The notes under the pieces were generated by a model. It was given only the letters and a program-made list of their open reading frames with translations. It searched no databases and was not told where the DNA came from. 64,000 nucleotides of DNA from an uncultured Eubacteriales bacterium (GTDB lineage: Bacteria; Bacillota; Clostridia; Christensenellales; CAG-138), in the NCBI GenBank assembly GCA_900545265.1, contig UQYI01000006.1, positions 1 to 64,000 on the forward strand, read 5' to 3'. Shown in pieces: positions 15,923 through 24,577 of this stretch. Numbering within the stretch: the first letter of the stretch is position 1; every line of letters begins with the position of its first letter. The position numbers and the translations under genes were made by a program.

Positions 15923-16595
15923 ACAGCTGCTGCAGACCTGTATGCCCGGGCTGGACGATACTGCTTATGAGCGCTTCTGTTTGTATTATGCCCGATTGAC
16001 GGAAACCAACCGGGTCATGAATCTGACGGCCATTACCGAAGAGCAGGAAGTAGCCTCCAAGCATTTTGCCGATTCTCTGGCCGCCTTGCCCTATCTGAAT
16101 AGAAATGCCGCCGTTATAGATGTGGGTACCGGGGCGGGGTTCCCGGGAGTGCCGCTGCTTATTGCCTGCCCCACGCTGCAGCTGACGCTGGCCGACAGCC
16201 TGCAGAAGCGTCTGACTTTTCTGGAAGGGCTGCTCAAGGAACTGGGGCTTTCCGCCGCCATTGTCCACGGCCGGGCGGAGGAATTGGGGCAGAACAGGCT
16301 CTATCGGGAAAAGTTTGATTTTGCCCTTTCCCGGGCGGTGGCCAATCTGCCGGTGCTGCTGGAGCTTACCACTCCCTTTATAAAGGTGGGAGGCACGGCC
16401 ATCGCCTATAAGGGGCGGGCGGAGGAGGAACTGGCTCAAGCAAGATCCGCCGCTTTTCTGCTGCATGTAAAGCTGGAAAGTGTCCCGCTGGTATCCTCCA
16501 TAGGGGAGCGTGCGCTGGTGCTGGCAAAAAAGACGGCTCCTACGCCCAAAATCTATCCGCGGCGCCCGGGTACTCCGGCTAAAAAGCCGCTGTAA
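15915..16595 (+). CDS. rsmG: 16S rRNA (guanine527-N7)-methyltransferase RsmG
   Basis: RsmG (GidB) methylates G527 in the 530 loop of 16S rRNA with S-adenosylmethionine; loss gives low-level streptomycin resistance in other bacteria. The 226-residue protein has MNLTAITE, the SAM loop VIDVGTGAGFPGVPL, the DSLQKRLTFL motif and SRAVANLPVLLEL, all typical. GAGGATCAAA precedes the ATG, which overlaps mnmG by 8 bp, so the pair is translationally coupled. A terminator follows at 16632. Confidence 0.97.
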   Translation: MDKQLLQTCMPGLDDTAYERFCLYYARLTETNRVMNLTAITEEQEVASKHFADSLAALPYLNRNAAVIDVGTGAGFPGVPLLIACPTLQLTLADSLQKRLTFLEGLLKELGLSAAIVHGRAEELGQNRLYREKFDFALSRAVANLPVLLELTTPFIKVGGTAIAYKGRAEEELAQARSAAFLLHVKLESVPLVSSIGERALVLAKKTAPTPKIYPRRPGTPAKKPL

Positions 16596-16631
16596 GGCGG
16601 GCTGCGTATCTGGTTTTAATTTTGTTTACAG

Positions 16632-16656
16632 GCCGCTCTTACCGGGGCGGCTTTTT
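16632..16656 (+). terminator. Terminator of the mnmG-rsmG operon
   Basis: GCCGCTC and GGGCGGC form a 7 bp stem with one G-T pair around TTACCG, then TTTTTG. Confidence 0.8.
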
Positions 16657-16727
16657 GTATATGGACAGCTTCGTGTATCGTTTATACGCTGCCCGCCGCT
16701 CCCCGTTTTTCCCGGTATACGGAAGGC

Positions 16728-16808
16728 GGGGCGCTGCCCTTTGGCGCCGTAGGCGCCAAAGCCCGCTCTGCGAGCGGTGCGGCGGCGAAGCCGCCGCAGC
16801 AGCGCCCC
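16728..16808 (-). repeat. Family B structured repeat, copy B3 (inverted)
   Basis: Outer stem GGGGCGCTG/CAGCGCCCC holds, in the opposite order to B2, CTTTGGCGCC-GTA-GGCGCCAAAG, a CCGCTC-TGC-GAGCGG hairpin and GCGGCGG-CGAAG-CCGCCGC. GGTATACGG lies just upstream. The 656 bp gap between rsmG and the convergent AlaX gene also holds a parS site and copy A2; the remaining bases (about 16809-16977) show no gene. Confidence 0.8.
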
Positions 16809-16977
16809 ACGGCTCCATGAAACCTTCGCATAGCAGCGGGCCCCGTATATGACACGGCTCCGGATCGCCGCGGCCCGGAAAACGGCTTTTCATGACTGAT
16901 CCTGCTTTTATGAGGATATGCGTAGAGCAGACTGCTATCTGTCTCATCTCTTTTTCCGGTAAATGGGGCACTCTGTA

Positions 16978-16993
16978 TGTTTCACGTGAAACA
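16978..16993. promoter_or_regulatory. parS site 1
   Basis: TGTTTCACGTGAAACA, a perfect 16 bp palindrome identical to the conserved ParB/Spo0J binding site. It lies 1.9 kb upstream of parA in the rsmG-alaX gap. Confidence 0.95.
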
Positions 16994-17096
16994 TTTTTCT
17001 CCATGGGGCTGACTGGAAAAGCTGTCCCTGCCCAAACGGAAGCAGATGCGGGACGATACCCGCGGCAAGACGGAATATTGCACATGCACGAAGGCC

Positions 17097-17183
17097 GGGG
17101 GCGCACTGCGTGCCTTGCGGCACGCCTGCGGGGCATTTGCCCCGCAGAGTTCCGGCGGCTTTGCTGCCGGAACGTGCGCCCCC
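17097..17183 (-). repeat. Family A structured repeat, copy A2 (inverted)
   Basis: Closing stem GGGGGCGCAC/GTGCGCCCCC with the arms in reverse order to A1: TGCGTGCC/GGCACGC first, then CTGCGGGG/CCCCGCAG, then TTCCGGC/GCCGGAA. GTATACG lies at 17191, on the side expected for an inverted copy. Confidence 0.85.
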
Positions 17184-17251
17184 GCGTATCGTATACGGTG
17201 CGACAAAAAAGCAGGCTCCCCTTTCAGAAAGCCCGCTTCCTCCATATTCGA

Positions 17252-18451
17252 TTATTTCAGCCGCTGCCCCAGATAAAACTCCAGCTGTGCCCGTATCTCC
17301 TCCAGCCCGGCAGGTTTTCTGGCACTGCCCTGGGCCATGTCTCCCCGGCCGCCGCCCTTGCCGCCCAGAGCAGCATTTACCGCCTGAATGACTTCGCCCA
17401 TATCCAGGTTTATCCCTTTGCACATGAGAATGTAGCTTACCTGCTCTCCGTTGGGGCACAGCAGCAGGGTCAGTGCCTTTGCTTCCAACGTGCTCTGGCA
17501 CAGGGGCCGCAGCCGCTTTGGGTCCGTATCCTCTACAATCTCCACCAACAGCTTTTTCCCCTTTATATCCCGGGCCTTTTCCTTCAGCTCCCGGCTGTAA
17601 TATCCCTCCAGCCGGGCGGAAAGGGATTTGTTCTGTCTTTTTGCGGCGTCCAGCTCTCCGTTCATTTTCTCCACGGCAGCAGATACCTTATCCACCCCTG
17701 TAGAAAAGCTCCGTGCCATGCCGTCCATAGCCTCCTGCAGCATGGCAGCGTAAGTATAAGCCCGGCCCCCGCACAAAAATGTCAGCCGCATACCGCCCTT
17801 ATAGGCTGCTGCCTGGGTGATCTTCAGCAGGCCGATCTCTCCGGTGTGCTTTACATGGGGGGCACAGCAGGTGCAGCTGTCCGCTCCCTCTATGGTCACC
17901 ACCCGGATGGGAGCCGTTAACCCCTCGGTATGCTTGCGCAGGGGCAGACCTTCCAACTCTTCCTCTGTTTCATAGATCACAGCGGTAACGGCCCGGTTTT
18001 CCCGGGCCACCCGGTTTGCCAGCTGCTCTATCTGTTTCAGCTGCTCCGCTGTCAGGGGGATATCCAGATCCAGGGTAGCATAGTCCAATGCACAGTGAAA
18101 CCCAACGTTTACCGCCCCGTACAGACTCCATGCACACCAGGAGAGCAGATGTTCCCCGGTGTGCTGCTCCATAATATCCTTTCTACGGGCCCAGTCTATA
18201 ACGGCTTCCACCTCTGTTCCCGGTTCCAGCGGTTCGCTGCACAGATGTACCAGCCTGTCTCCTGCTTCGTTTACATCCAACACCTTTGCAGTGCCGATGG
18301 TGCCCAGGTCGCAGGGCTGACCGCCCTTATTTGGGAAAAATACACTTCTGTCCAATTCTATTTCATAGCCTTTATCCGTTTTTACACAGGTTGTTACCCG
18401 GGCGGTGTTGCGGCACAGGTGGCTGTCCTGCAGATACAATCGTTCCGTCAT
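17252..18451 (-). CDS. AlaX-like alanyl-tRNA editing protein with DHHA1 domain
   Basis: A 399-residue freestanding relative of the alanyl-tRNA synthetase editing half, expected to hydrolyse misacylated Ser- or Gly-tRNA(Ala). FFPNKGGQPCDLG (38-50), HTGEH (His97, His101) and CCAPHVKHTGEIG (Cys195, His199) supply the zinc ligands and editing core. A coiled-coil segment at about 245-300 is followed by a glycine-rich DHHA1-type C-terminus (ALGGKGGGRGDMAQGSA). The AAGGAG-led ATG at 18451 was chosen, because upstream frame extension lacks family similarity. It is transcribed away from parA across a gap with parS site 2 and an A-type remnant. Confidence 0.9.
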   Translation of the reverse strand: MTERLYLQDSHLCRNTARVTTCVKTDKGYEIELDRSVFFPNKGGQPCDLGTIGTAKVLDVNEAGDRLVHLCSEPLEPGTEVEAVIDWARRKDIMEQHTGEHLLSWCAWSLYGAVNVGFHCALDYATLDLDIPLTAEQLKQIEQLANRVARENRAVTAVIYETEEELEGLPLRKHTEGLTAPIRVVTIEGADSCTCCAPHVKHTGEIGLLKITQAAAYKGGMRLTFLCGGRAYTYAAMLQEAMDGMARSFSTGVDKVSAAVEKMNGELDAAKRQNKSLSARLEGYYSRELKEKARDIKGKKLLVEIVEDTDPKRLRPLCQSTLEAKALTLLLCPNGEQVSYILMCKGINLDMGEVIQAVNAALGGKGGGRGDMAQGSARKPAGLEEIRAQLEFYLGQRLK

Positions 18452-18547
18452 GTCAATTCTCCTTAAAATGTTTGATCCGGCAGTGCCGTATTCTTTTTTA
18501 TGCAGCTTTCCCGGTTCGGGCCGCTGCCCGCGTGTGCTCGGGGGCTG

Positions 18548-18620
18548 GTACCCGGGGGAGCGGGGCTTTCCGGGAAGCGGCGGCCGAGCCGCCGGAACGT
18601 GCGCCCCGTAGATTCGTATA
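18548..18620 (-). repeat. Family A remnant, copy A3 (inverted, internally deleted)
   Basis: On the minus strand this reads CGTATACG, GGGGCGCACGTTCCGGCGGC, then directly CGCTTCCCGGAAA and, after a gap, CCGGGTACCAGCCCCCGA. Copy A6 has the same two flanks separated by the full second and third arms. A3 thus lost the inner arms. No gene was seen in the rest of the 377 bp alaX-parA gap beyond parS and the parA promoter. Confidence 0.7.
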
Positions 18621-18749
18621 CGAACCCGGCCTCGTGCTGCAGCGTCCCCTGCCTCTTTGCGGGGGAAACCCTTTCTTCCGGAGCCGGATGCGCTGTTTCC
18701 TGAGTATATGCCTACACTCAGTATACCACAGATGGCTCCTTCTGTCATT

Positions 18750-18765
18750 TGTTTCACGTGAAACA
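18750..18765. promoter_or_regulatory. parS site 2
   Basis: Second perfect TGTTTCACGTGAAACA, immediately upstream of the parA -35 box and 63 bp before the parA start. ParB bound here could affect parAB transcription. Confidence 0.95.
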
Positions 18766-18766
18766 A

Positions 18767-18795
18767 TTGCATTCCGGGGACAGATGCGCTATACT
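18767..18795 (+). promoter_or_regulatory. parA promoter
   Basis: TTGCAT (18767-18772), 17 bp, TATACT (18790-18795). It abuts parS site 2, suggesting that ParB bound there may modulate it. Confidence 0.7.
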
Positions 18796-18828
18796 GACTT
18801 TAACGCATACATTTCAGCGAGGTATACC

Positions 18829-19602
18829 ATGGCCAAAGTGATTGCCATTGCCAACCAAAAAGGCGGAGTGGGGAAGACCACTACCACCGTAAACCTTTCT
18901 GCCTGCTGCGCCCAGCTGGGTAAGCGGGTGCTGCTCATGGATCTGGATCCGCAGGGCAACAGCACCAGCGGACTGGGCATAGATAAGCGTAAAACGGAAA
19001 ACTCCCTGTACGAAGTCCTTATCGATGGGGTGGAACCGGGAGAAGCTCTGGTATCCACCGAAATAGAAACCCTGCGCCTGCTTCCTGCCAGTATCTCTCT
19101 GGCCGGGGCAGAGGTGGAGCTGGTGGCCATGGAGCGCCGGGAACGGCGGCTGCTGGAGGCTGTGGGCCGCCTGCAGGAGGAGTTTGACTATATCTTTATG
19201 GATTGCCCTCCCTCTCTGGGTCTGCTGACGCTCAACGCCCTTACCGCCGCCGATGCACTGCTGATCCCCATCCAGTGCGAATATTTTGCCCTGGAGGGGC
19301 TGAGCCAGCTGATGAATACGGTCAAAATGGTTCGCCGGGGCCTGAATCCGGATCTGGAGATAGAAGGGGTGGTGCTGACCATGTTCGATGCCCGCACCAA
19401 CCTTTCGGCACAGGTGGTGGCCGAGGTGAAAAAGTTCTTTATGAGCAAGGTGTTTGATACCATTATTCCCCGCACCGTCCGCCTGGGGGAGGCGCCCAGC
19501 TATGGACAGCCTATCTCCCTGTATGCCCCCAAAAGCGTGGGAGCGCAGGCTTATGAATCACTGGCCCGGGAACTGGTAGACCGGGAAGAAAAACAGGCAT
19601 AA
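18829..19602 (+). CDS. parA: Chromosome partitioning ATPase ParA/Soj
   Basis: A 257-residue Walker-type ATPase that binds DNA non-specifically and, with ParB-parS, moves or orients the origin region; Soj also controls DnaA in Bacillus. The deviant Walker A KGGVGKTT is at 11-18, with switch residues LLMDLDPQGNSTSGLG and Walker B YIFMDCPPSLG. The short N-terminus without a helix-turn-helix is the chromosomal Soj form. GAGGT precedes the ATG at 18829. A possible upstream ATG at 18784 overlaps the -10 region and is rejected. parB follows 18 bp later. Confidence 0.97.
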   Translation: MAKVIAIANQKGGVGKTTTTVNLSACCAQLGKRVLLMDLDPQGNSTSGLGIDKRKTENSLYEVLIDGVEPGEALVSTEIETLRLLPASISLAGAEVELVAMERRERRLLEAVGRLQEEFDYIFMDCPPSLGLLTLNALTAADALLIPIQCEYFALEGLSQLMNTVKMVRRGLNPDLEIEGVVLTMFDARTNLSAQVVAEVKKFFMSKVFDTIIPRTVRLGEAPSYGQPISLYAPKSVGAQAYESLARELVDREEKQA

Positions 19603-19620
19603 ACGGGAAAGGAGCATACC

Positions 19621-20478
19621 ATGGCCGCAAAGCAGATGAAAAAAGGATTGGGCCGGGGGCTGGATGCCCTTATGGAAAGTGTGGAGACCCAGGAGCATCA
19701 GGGCAAAGTGCTGACCCTGTCCGTGTATGAGATAGACACCAACCCGGATCAGCCCCGGAAAACCTTTGATGAAGAAAAGCTGGCAGAGCTGGCGGAAAGC
19801 ATTCGCCGCCACGGCATCGTGCAGCCATTGGTGGTAGCGCCCAAGGGGCAGCGGTATATTATCGTAGCCGGAGAGCGCCGGTTCCGGGCTGCCCGGCTGG
19901 CCGGGCTGAAAACCGTTCCCGCTATCTGCATGGAGGCAGAGGAGGGAGCCCTGCAGGAGGTCAGCCTCATAGAGAATATCCAGCGGGAGGATCTGAACCC
20001 GGTGGAAGAAGCCGCCGCCATCCGTTTTCTGATGGAACAGCATGACCTGACTCAGGAGGAGGTGGCCCAGCGCATCAGCAAGAGCCGCCCGGTGGTGGCC
20101 AATTCGCTGCGGCTGCTGACCCTGCCCAAAAGCATCCAGACCCTTATGAAGGAAGGGAAGCTTTCCGCCGGTCACGGCAAAATACTGGCCGGGCTGGAGG
20201 ATAAAAAGCAGGCCGAAGAGCTGGGCAAACGGGCGGCGGAAGAGAACTGGAGCGTCCGCCGGCTGGAGGATACCCTCCGTTTACTGAATGCCAACAGGAG
20301 CCGTAAAAAAGCCGGGGATCCCTATCTGCGGCGTATGGCCGGAGCATTCCGCAGCCGGCTGGGAGCCAGAGTGGCCATCAACGGGGATCAGCAGAAGGGA
20401 AAGATCGTTATCTCCTACTATTCTCCGGAGGATCTGGACGCCATTTACGAAGCCATTCTCGGCCGGGAGGAGGAGTAA
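19621..20478 (+). CDS. parB: Chromosome partitioning protein ParB/Spo0J
   Basis: A 285-residue CTPase clamp that loads at parS and spreads. The N-terminal KKGLGRGLDALM tag typical of ParA-stimulating ParBs is followed by NPDQPRKTF, the CTP-binding GERRFRAA and ENIQREDLNPVEEA motifs, and a helix-turn-helix with KSRPVVANSLRLL. At positions reported to separate ParB from Noc it has Arg in KSRP and Gly in AGHG, the ParB state. The C-terminal dimerisation segment (VISYYSPEDLDAIYEAIL) is present. Three perfect parS sites lie within 3.7 kb around the operon. Confidence 0.97.
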   Translation: MAAKQMKKGLGRGLDALMESVETQEHQGKVLTLSVYEIDTNPDQPRKTFDEEKLAELAESIRRHGIVQPLVVAPKGQRYIIVAGERRFRAARLAGLKTVPAICMEAEEGALQEVSLIENIQREDLNPVEEAAAIRFLMEQHDLTQEEVAQRISKSRPVVANSLRLLTLPKSIQTLMKEGKLSAGHGKILAGLEDKKQAEELGKRAAEENWSVRRLEDTLRLLNANRSRKKAGDPYLRRMAGAFRSRLGARVAINGDQQKGKIVISYYSPEDLDAIYEAILGREEE

Positions 20479-20528
20479 GCCTTCTTTGCACCTGACATGG
20501 AGCAGGGCTTTTAACGAAACATATTTAT

Positions 20529-20557
20529 AGCTCCCGGTTTTCCGGGAGTTATTTTTG
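20529..20557 (+). terminator. Terminator of parAB
   Basis: CTCCCGG and CCGGGAG form a stem around TTTT (20531-20548), followed by TTATTTTT. Confidence 0.8.
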
Positions 20558-20661
20558 TGGTTTTTTTCGGAGGATCCCGGCCGGGACAGCGCTTTCACAT
20601 ATCTGCGCTCAACCAGGCAGGGGGCGCCGCAATACGAAGTCAGGTGTGTATACGCAGCCCC

Positions 20662-20747
20662 GGGGCGCACGTTCCGGCGGCTCTGCCGCCGGAACTCTGC
20701 GGGGCGGCTGCCCCGCAGGCGTGCCCTCCGGGCACGCAGTGCGCCCC
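20662..20747 (+). repeat. Family A structured repeat, copy A4
   Basis: GGGGCGCAC/GTGCGCCCC closing stem with TTCCGGCGG-CTCTG-CCGCCGGAA, CTGCGGGG-CGGCTG-CCCCGCAG and GCGTGCC/GGCACGC arms. GTATACG lies 9 bp upstream and CGCTTCCC follows. It sits in the 446 bp gap after parB. The rest of the gap holds the parAB terminator and parS site 3; nothing else is seen. Confidence 0.88.
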
Positions 20748-20784
20748 CGCCCTCGCTTCCCACCCGCTCCTTCCTTTTCACATA

Positions 20785-20800
20785 TGTTCCACGTGAAACA
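20785..20800. promoter_or_regulatory. parS site 3
   Basis: TGTTCCACGTGAAACA, fitting the TGTTNCACGTGAAACA consensus, 307 bp after parB. Confidence 0.92.
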
Positions 20801-20924
20801 GTCCCTTTCCCAACGCCGGAGAGAAAATGTATATCAATTTCTCCGGAGCCGTTGCGGCCTTTGTCCTTTTATGCTACAATACATCCCATATATATATGGA
20901 AGAATAAGGAGATTTTTAAGATAT

Positions 20925-23480
20925 ATGCGCAGAAAATGGATGGCCTGGGCTATGTGCCTGCTGATGCTGGCAGGTCTGTGCCTGTACGGCCCTGCAGCCC
21001 ATGCAGAAGAAGCTACCGACGCCTGCACCTACACCGTGCCCAAGGATACGGAAGCAGCCTGGCTGACGGATGAGCGGGTGCTCAGCCGGGTGAACGTCCC
21101 CAAGGGGAAAAACATCGTCCTCTCCCTGCCGGAGATGGCCGCCCCAACTCTCTATGCCGTGTGGTATGCCCGTCCCGTCTCTCTGACGCTTATAGAAAAG
21201 GATGCCGCCGGGCAGGAGATCGCTTCCCGGGAACTGACCCCCGCATCCCTGTACGAAAGCTATTCCCTGACTCCCGGCTGTGTTCAGGCAGAGCTGAAGG
21301 CCGGAGCGGAGGGCTACAGCCTTTCCACCCTGCGGGTCTTTGACGGCCCCATAGACGAAAGCCTGCCCTGCTATGATCCCGCCGCCCCGGCAGAGGGAGA
21401 TGTACTGCTGATCTGCGGGGAGCCTCACAGTATGCTGGAGGATTTCGGCGCCCTGCTGCCCTATTGCACAGAGGGGCTGGATCTTTCCGTTTCCGTGGTC
21501 TTTGCCCATATGGGCACCCGGAAGGAGCTTCACGAAGCCGTCAATGCCCTGTGGGAGATGGGGCTGCATACCGCCCCGCTGGTGGGCGCCTTTGCCGACG
21601 ATGATATAAACGAGTATAAAAACGTGGTCAAAAAGTGGACGGAGAAACGCACCAAAGAGTTTCTCACCGCCTGCATCCGCCGGGTAAAGCCCCGGATCGT
21701 CCTTGCCGGGGATCTGCAAGGCAAAGAACCCCGGAGCCGCTTTACGGCGGAGATGACTGTAGAAAGCTGGAAGCTGGCTTCTCAGCAGGGGCAGTATCCG
21801 GATTCGGCCGCCGCTTACGGCGTTCATACCCCGGATAAGCTGTATACCCTCTCCGCCGCCGGGGGTACCACGGTGGATATGTCCGGCCTGACAGCGGGCG
21901 AAGAGACCCTTCTGACGGAAACCGCCCGGACCGCCTACCGCTGCTTCGCTTCCCGGCAGATGTACCATATTCCTCTGCCGGAAAAACTGACTCTGTCCTT
22001 ACAGGAGACCGGTGTGGGTCAGGATGCCAATAAGGACAGCCTGCTGGAGCATGTGGATACCGCCGGGCTCCGGCAATACGAAAACCGGCTGACGCCCCCT
22101 GTCACGCCTACTCCCGTCCCCACGGATACGCCTGTTCCCACGGATACCCCCGTTCCTACGGATACGCCTGCACCGGAGGAAACCGCCGCTCCTCAGACCG
22201 ACCCGGTCCCTGCGGAGACCCCCGTACCGCCGGAAGCCGCAGGGCAGCTGGCCCTGGAAAAGTTTGCGGGCAGCCCGCATACGGGAACCATTTTGATCGT
22301 GGGTCTGCTGGCCGCCGCTCTGCTGGGAGCCGCTCTGTATTTTGTAAAACGTTTTTACCGTAAAAAACTCCCTGTGACCGCTCTGTGGGCACTGCCCCTG
22401 CTCATCGGTCTGCTGACGGCGGTGCTGGCCGCTTATGATGTGTTTGCGCAGGGGGCCATGGTGCAGCGGCAGGCCATAGAAGCGGCGCAAAAAGCCACTC
22501 CCGTGCCTACCCCGGTACCCACGGATACCCCTGCTCCCACAAATACACCTGCGCCTACGGATACACCGGCCCCCACACAGACTCCTGCTCCGTCTCCTGC
22601 AGAAACGCCTCTTCCCGAGAAAAATGCGGAGCTGACAGACTTTGACCGGCACTTTTTGAACGACGGTACCACGGAGCTGGTGGAGAAGAATGACGAGGAG
22701 GCGGGGGAATGGATCTATCGCAGCGATATTCTGGCCGTGGAGATCACCCGCAAGACCATTACGCTGGACGAGGAACCCCTGACCTATTATGCAGCCCATA
22801 TCTATCAGCGGGAGTTTGATTCCTTCCGGCCCGCTTTTGCCACGGATAAAAAGACCGGCACGGAAACGGCTGCGGCACAGGATATGGTCAAACGCTACCG
22901 GGCCGTACTGTGGATCACCGGGGATAACATCATCCATGCGGAAAAGGAAAAGAAGGGCGTTCTTATCCGCAACGGACGCATCTACAGCAAGAACCGGGCG
23001 GTGGATACGCTGGCTCTGTACAGCGATACCCTTTCCATGGAGATAGTGCCCAAAAGCCGCACGGCGGAGTATATCCTCTCCAGCGGCGCAGAAAACACCT
23101 ATTCTTTCTTCCACGGTCCCAAGCTGCTGGTGGACGGGGAGATCCATAAGGACGCTTACCGCACCACCCAGAAGAACCCGCGCTGCGGCGTAGGGCAGGT
23201 GGCTCCGGGGCATTTTGTGGCCATAGTGGCCGACGGCCGGCAGAAAGGCTACAGCAGCGGCGCCCGGCTGAGTCAGTTTGCCCAGCTGTTTAAGGACGAA
23301 GGCTGCACCCTGGCCTTTAATCTGGACGGCGGCGTTTCCACAGCCATGTTCTTTATGGGCAAAATGATCAACCGGGTGGAGGATAACGGCAAGACCGGCT
23401 ATGAAGCCTCCTGGCTGCGGGCAGTGCCTGACGGGCTGGTGTGGGGCTATACCAACCTGCCCGGCTATTTTGAAAACTGA
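20925..23480 (+). CDS. Exported two-domain protein: degenerate PIG-L-like region plus phosphodiester glycosidase domain
   Basis: An 851-residue envelope protein. A signal peptide ends near AHA27. Residues about 155-305 resemble PIG-L/LmbE deacetylases (ICGEPHSMLED, RKELHEAVNALWEMGL, AGDLQGKEP), but the zinc motif HPDD reads EPHS, so activity is doubtful. A Pro/Thr linker (repeated VPTDTP, about 390-440) leads to two membrane segments near 452-472 and 485-507. A second TPAPT linker (about 524-563) leads to a C-terminal NAGPA-type phosphodiester glycosidase domain with GHFVAIVADGRQKGYSSG and AFNLDGGVSTAMFF. The predicted topology puts both large domains outside. The ATG at 20925 was chosen for the signal peptide; AAGGAG lies 13 bp upstream. 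It may act on cell-wall glycans or teichoic-acid-like polymers (inference). Confidence 0.8.
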   Translation: MRRKWMAWAMCLLMLAGLCLYGPAAHAEEATDACTYTVPKDTEAAWLTDERVLSRVNVPKGKNIVLSLPEMAAPTLYAVWYARPVSLTLIEKDAAGQEIASRELTPASLYESYSLTPGCVQAELKAGAEGYSLSTLRVFDGPIDESLPCYDPAAPAEGDVLLICGEPHSMLEDFGALLPYCTEGLDLSVSVVFAHMGTRKELHEAVNALWEMGLHTAPLVGAFADDDINEYKNVVKKWTEKRTKEFLTACIRRVKPRIVLAGDLQGKEPRSRFTAEMTVESWKLASQQGQYPDSAAAYGVHTPDKLYTLSAAGGTTVDMSGLTAGEETLLTETARTAYRCFASRQMYHIPLPEKLTLSLQETGVGQDANKDSLLEHVDTAGLRQYENRLTPPVTPTPVPTDTPVPTDTPVPTDTPAPEETAAPQTDPVPAETPVPPEAAGQLALEKFAGSPHTGTILIVGLLAAALLGAALYFVKRFYRKKLPVTALWALPLLIGLLTAVLAAYDVFAQGAMVQRQAIEAAQKATPVPTPVPTDTPAPTNTPAPTDTPAPTQTPAPSPAETPLPEKNAELTDFDRHFLNDGTTELVEKNDEEAGEWIYRSDILAVEITRKTITLDEEPLTYYAAHIYQREFDSFRPAFATDKKTGTETAAAQDMVKRYRAVLWITGDNIIHAEKEKKGVLIRNGRIYSKNRAVDTLALYSDTLSMEIVPKSRTAEYILSSGAENTYSFFHGPKLLVDGEIHKDAYRTTQKNPRCGVGQVAPGHFVAIVADGRQKGYSSGARLSQFAQLFKDEGCTLAFNLDGGVSTAMFFMGKMINRVEDNGKTGYEASWLRAVPDGLVWGYTNLPGYFEN

Positions 23481-23499
23481 TTTAAGGAAAGAAAAAAAC

Positions 23500-24006
23500 G
23501 TGCTGCGTTCTGTATTTCCGTCGGAAAGCAACAGGGAGGACGTGCTCGCTTTTTACGCCGCCTTTGAAAAGAACGGCGGTCAGTGCATCGGCTGCAAATA
23601 CGGCAAAGACTATGTCCTGTGGCTGACGGATATGCAGAACCGCCGGGCAGGCAAAAATCTGCCCCAGGGGTATGTGCAGGAAAATTTCTATCTCTGCTAC
23701 AGCGGAGAAGAGATGGTGGGCGTGTGCAGCCTGAAGCTGGAGCTGACCGAATACCTGCTCCAATACGGAGGGCATGTGGGGTATGCGGTGCACCCTGCCC
23801 TGCAAAACAGGGGCTATGGTACGGAGACATTGGCGCAAACCCTGCGCATCGCCAGAGAGCCGGGCTTTCACCGGCTGCTGTGCGTGTGTGACGAAGATAA
23901 TTACGCTTCCGAAAAAATCATTCTGAAGAACGGAGGCGTGCTGGAAAATACCCTTTATGACCCGGAGGAGGCCGTTACCGTAAAAAGATACTGGATCGAC
24001 CTGTAA
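23500..24006 (+). CDS. GNAT family N-acetyltransferase
   Basis: A 168-residue GNAT acetyltransferase with the acetyl-CoA motif A as HVGYAVHPALQNRGYGTETLAQTL and the C-terminal ENTLYDPEEAVTVKRYWI typical of this subgroup. An N-terminal YVQENFYLCYSGEEMVGVCSLKLEL strand region precedes. The likely start is GTG at 23500, eight bases after AAGGAAAG. Upstream codons in the same frame overlap the previous gene and carry no similarity. The substrate is unknown. It lies 19 bp after the glycosidase gene and may be co-transcribed with it. Confidence 0.85.
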   Translation: MLRSVFPSESNREDVLAFYAAFEKNGGQCIGCKYGKDYVLWLTDMQNRRAGKNLPQGYVQENFYLCYSGEEMVGVCSLKLELTEYLLQYGGHVGYAVHPALQNRGYGTETLAQTLRIAREPGFHRLLCVCDEDNYASEKIILKNGGVLENTLYDPEEAVTVKRYWIDL

Positions 24007-24053
24007 ACCGCCTTTCCGCATCACCTCATTCATGGAAAGGAAAGGTATGGAAC

Positions 24054-24527
24054 ATGCATGTAGAACTCTATTCGGAAAAGTATCATGAAGAGGCCGTCGC
24101 TCTTATTCTTGATATACAGAATAACGAGGCAAAGATCGGTCTTTCGTTGGAAGAACAGCCGGATCTGCTTCATATAGATGCATCCTACCGTGAAAAGGGC
24201 GGGGCATTCTGGCTGGCTCTGGAGAAAGGGGAGATGATCGGCACCCTGGGTCTTATGCGCAAAGAGCAGCAATGCGCCGTTATGAAAAAGTTCTTTGTAA
24301 AAAAGGAGTTCCGTTCCCAAAAGGTAGGGGCCGCCCTGTATAAGGAACTGCTGGCTTTTGCAAAGGAGACGGGTATCCGGCATATTCTGCTGGATACGCC
24401 TTCCGTAGCCCATGCATCCCACCGGTTTTATGAAAAAGCCGGGTTCCGCCGCATTTCCGCTGCACAGCTGCCCATTCCCTATACCTATCCGGACAGAGAC
24501 AGCCTGCTGTATCTGCTGGAGCTGTAA
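24054..24527 (+). CDS. GNAT family N-acetyltransferase
   Basis: A 157-residue GNAT protein: LEKGEMIGTLGLM, KKFFVKKEFRSQKVGAALYKELLAFAKETG (motif A with a diverged QxxGxG loop, RSQKVG) and HRFYEKAGFRRI (motif B). An AAAGGAAAGG stretch lies upstream of ATG 24054. The substrate is not evident. It follows another GNAT gene by 47 bp, suggesting a small operon with a membrane protein downstream. Confidence 0.83.
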   Translation: MHVELYSEKYHEEAVALILDIQNNEAKIGLSLEEQPDLLHIDASYREKGGAFWLALEKGEMIGTLGLMRKEQQCAVMKKFFVKKEFRSQKVGAALYKELLAFAKETGIRHILLDTPSVAHASHRFYEKAGFRRISAAQLPIPYTYPDRDSLLYLLEL

Positions 24528-24577
24528 CCACACCTGCCGCAAAACACCCCATACAATATTCTAAACAGGAGGAGACC

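Noticed and set aside
21223..21237. TTCCCGGGAA palindrome as a Noc-binding site
   Set aside because: It lies inside a coding sequence, has C instead of A/T at the next outer positions and differs from ATTTCCCGGGAAAT. It is likely chance in GC-rich codons.
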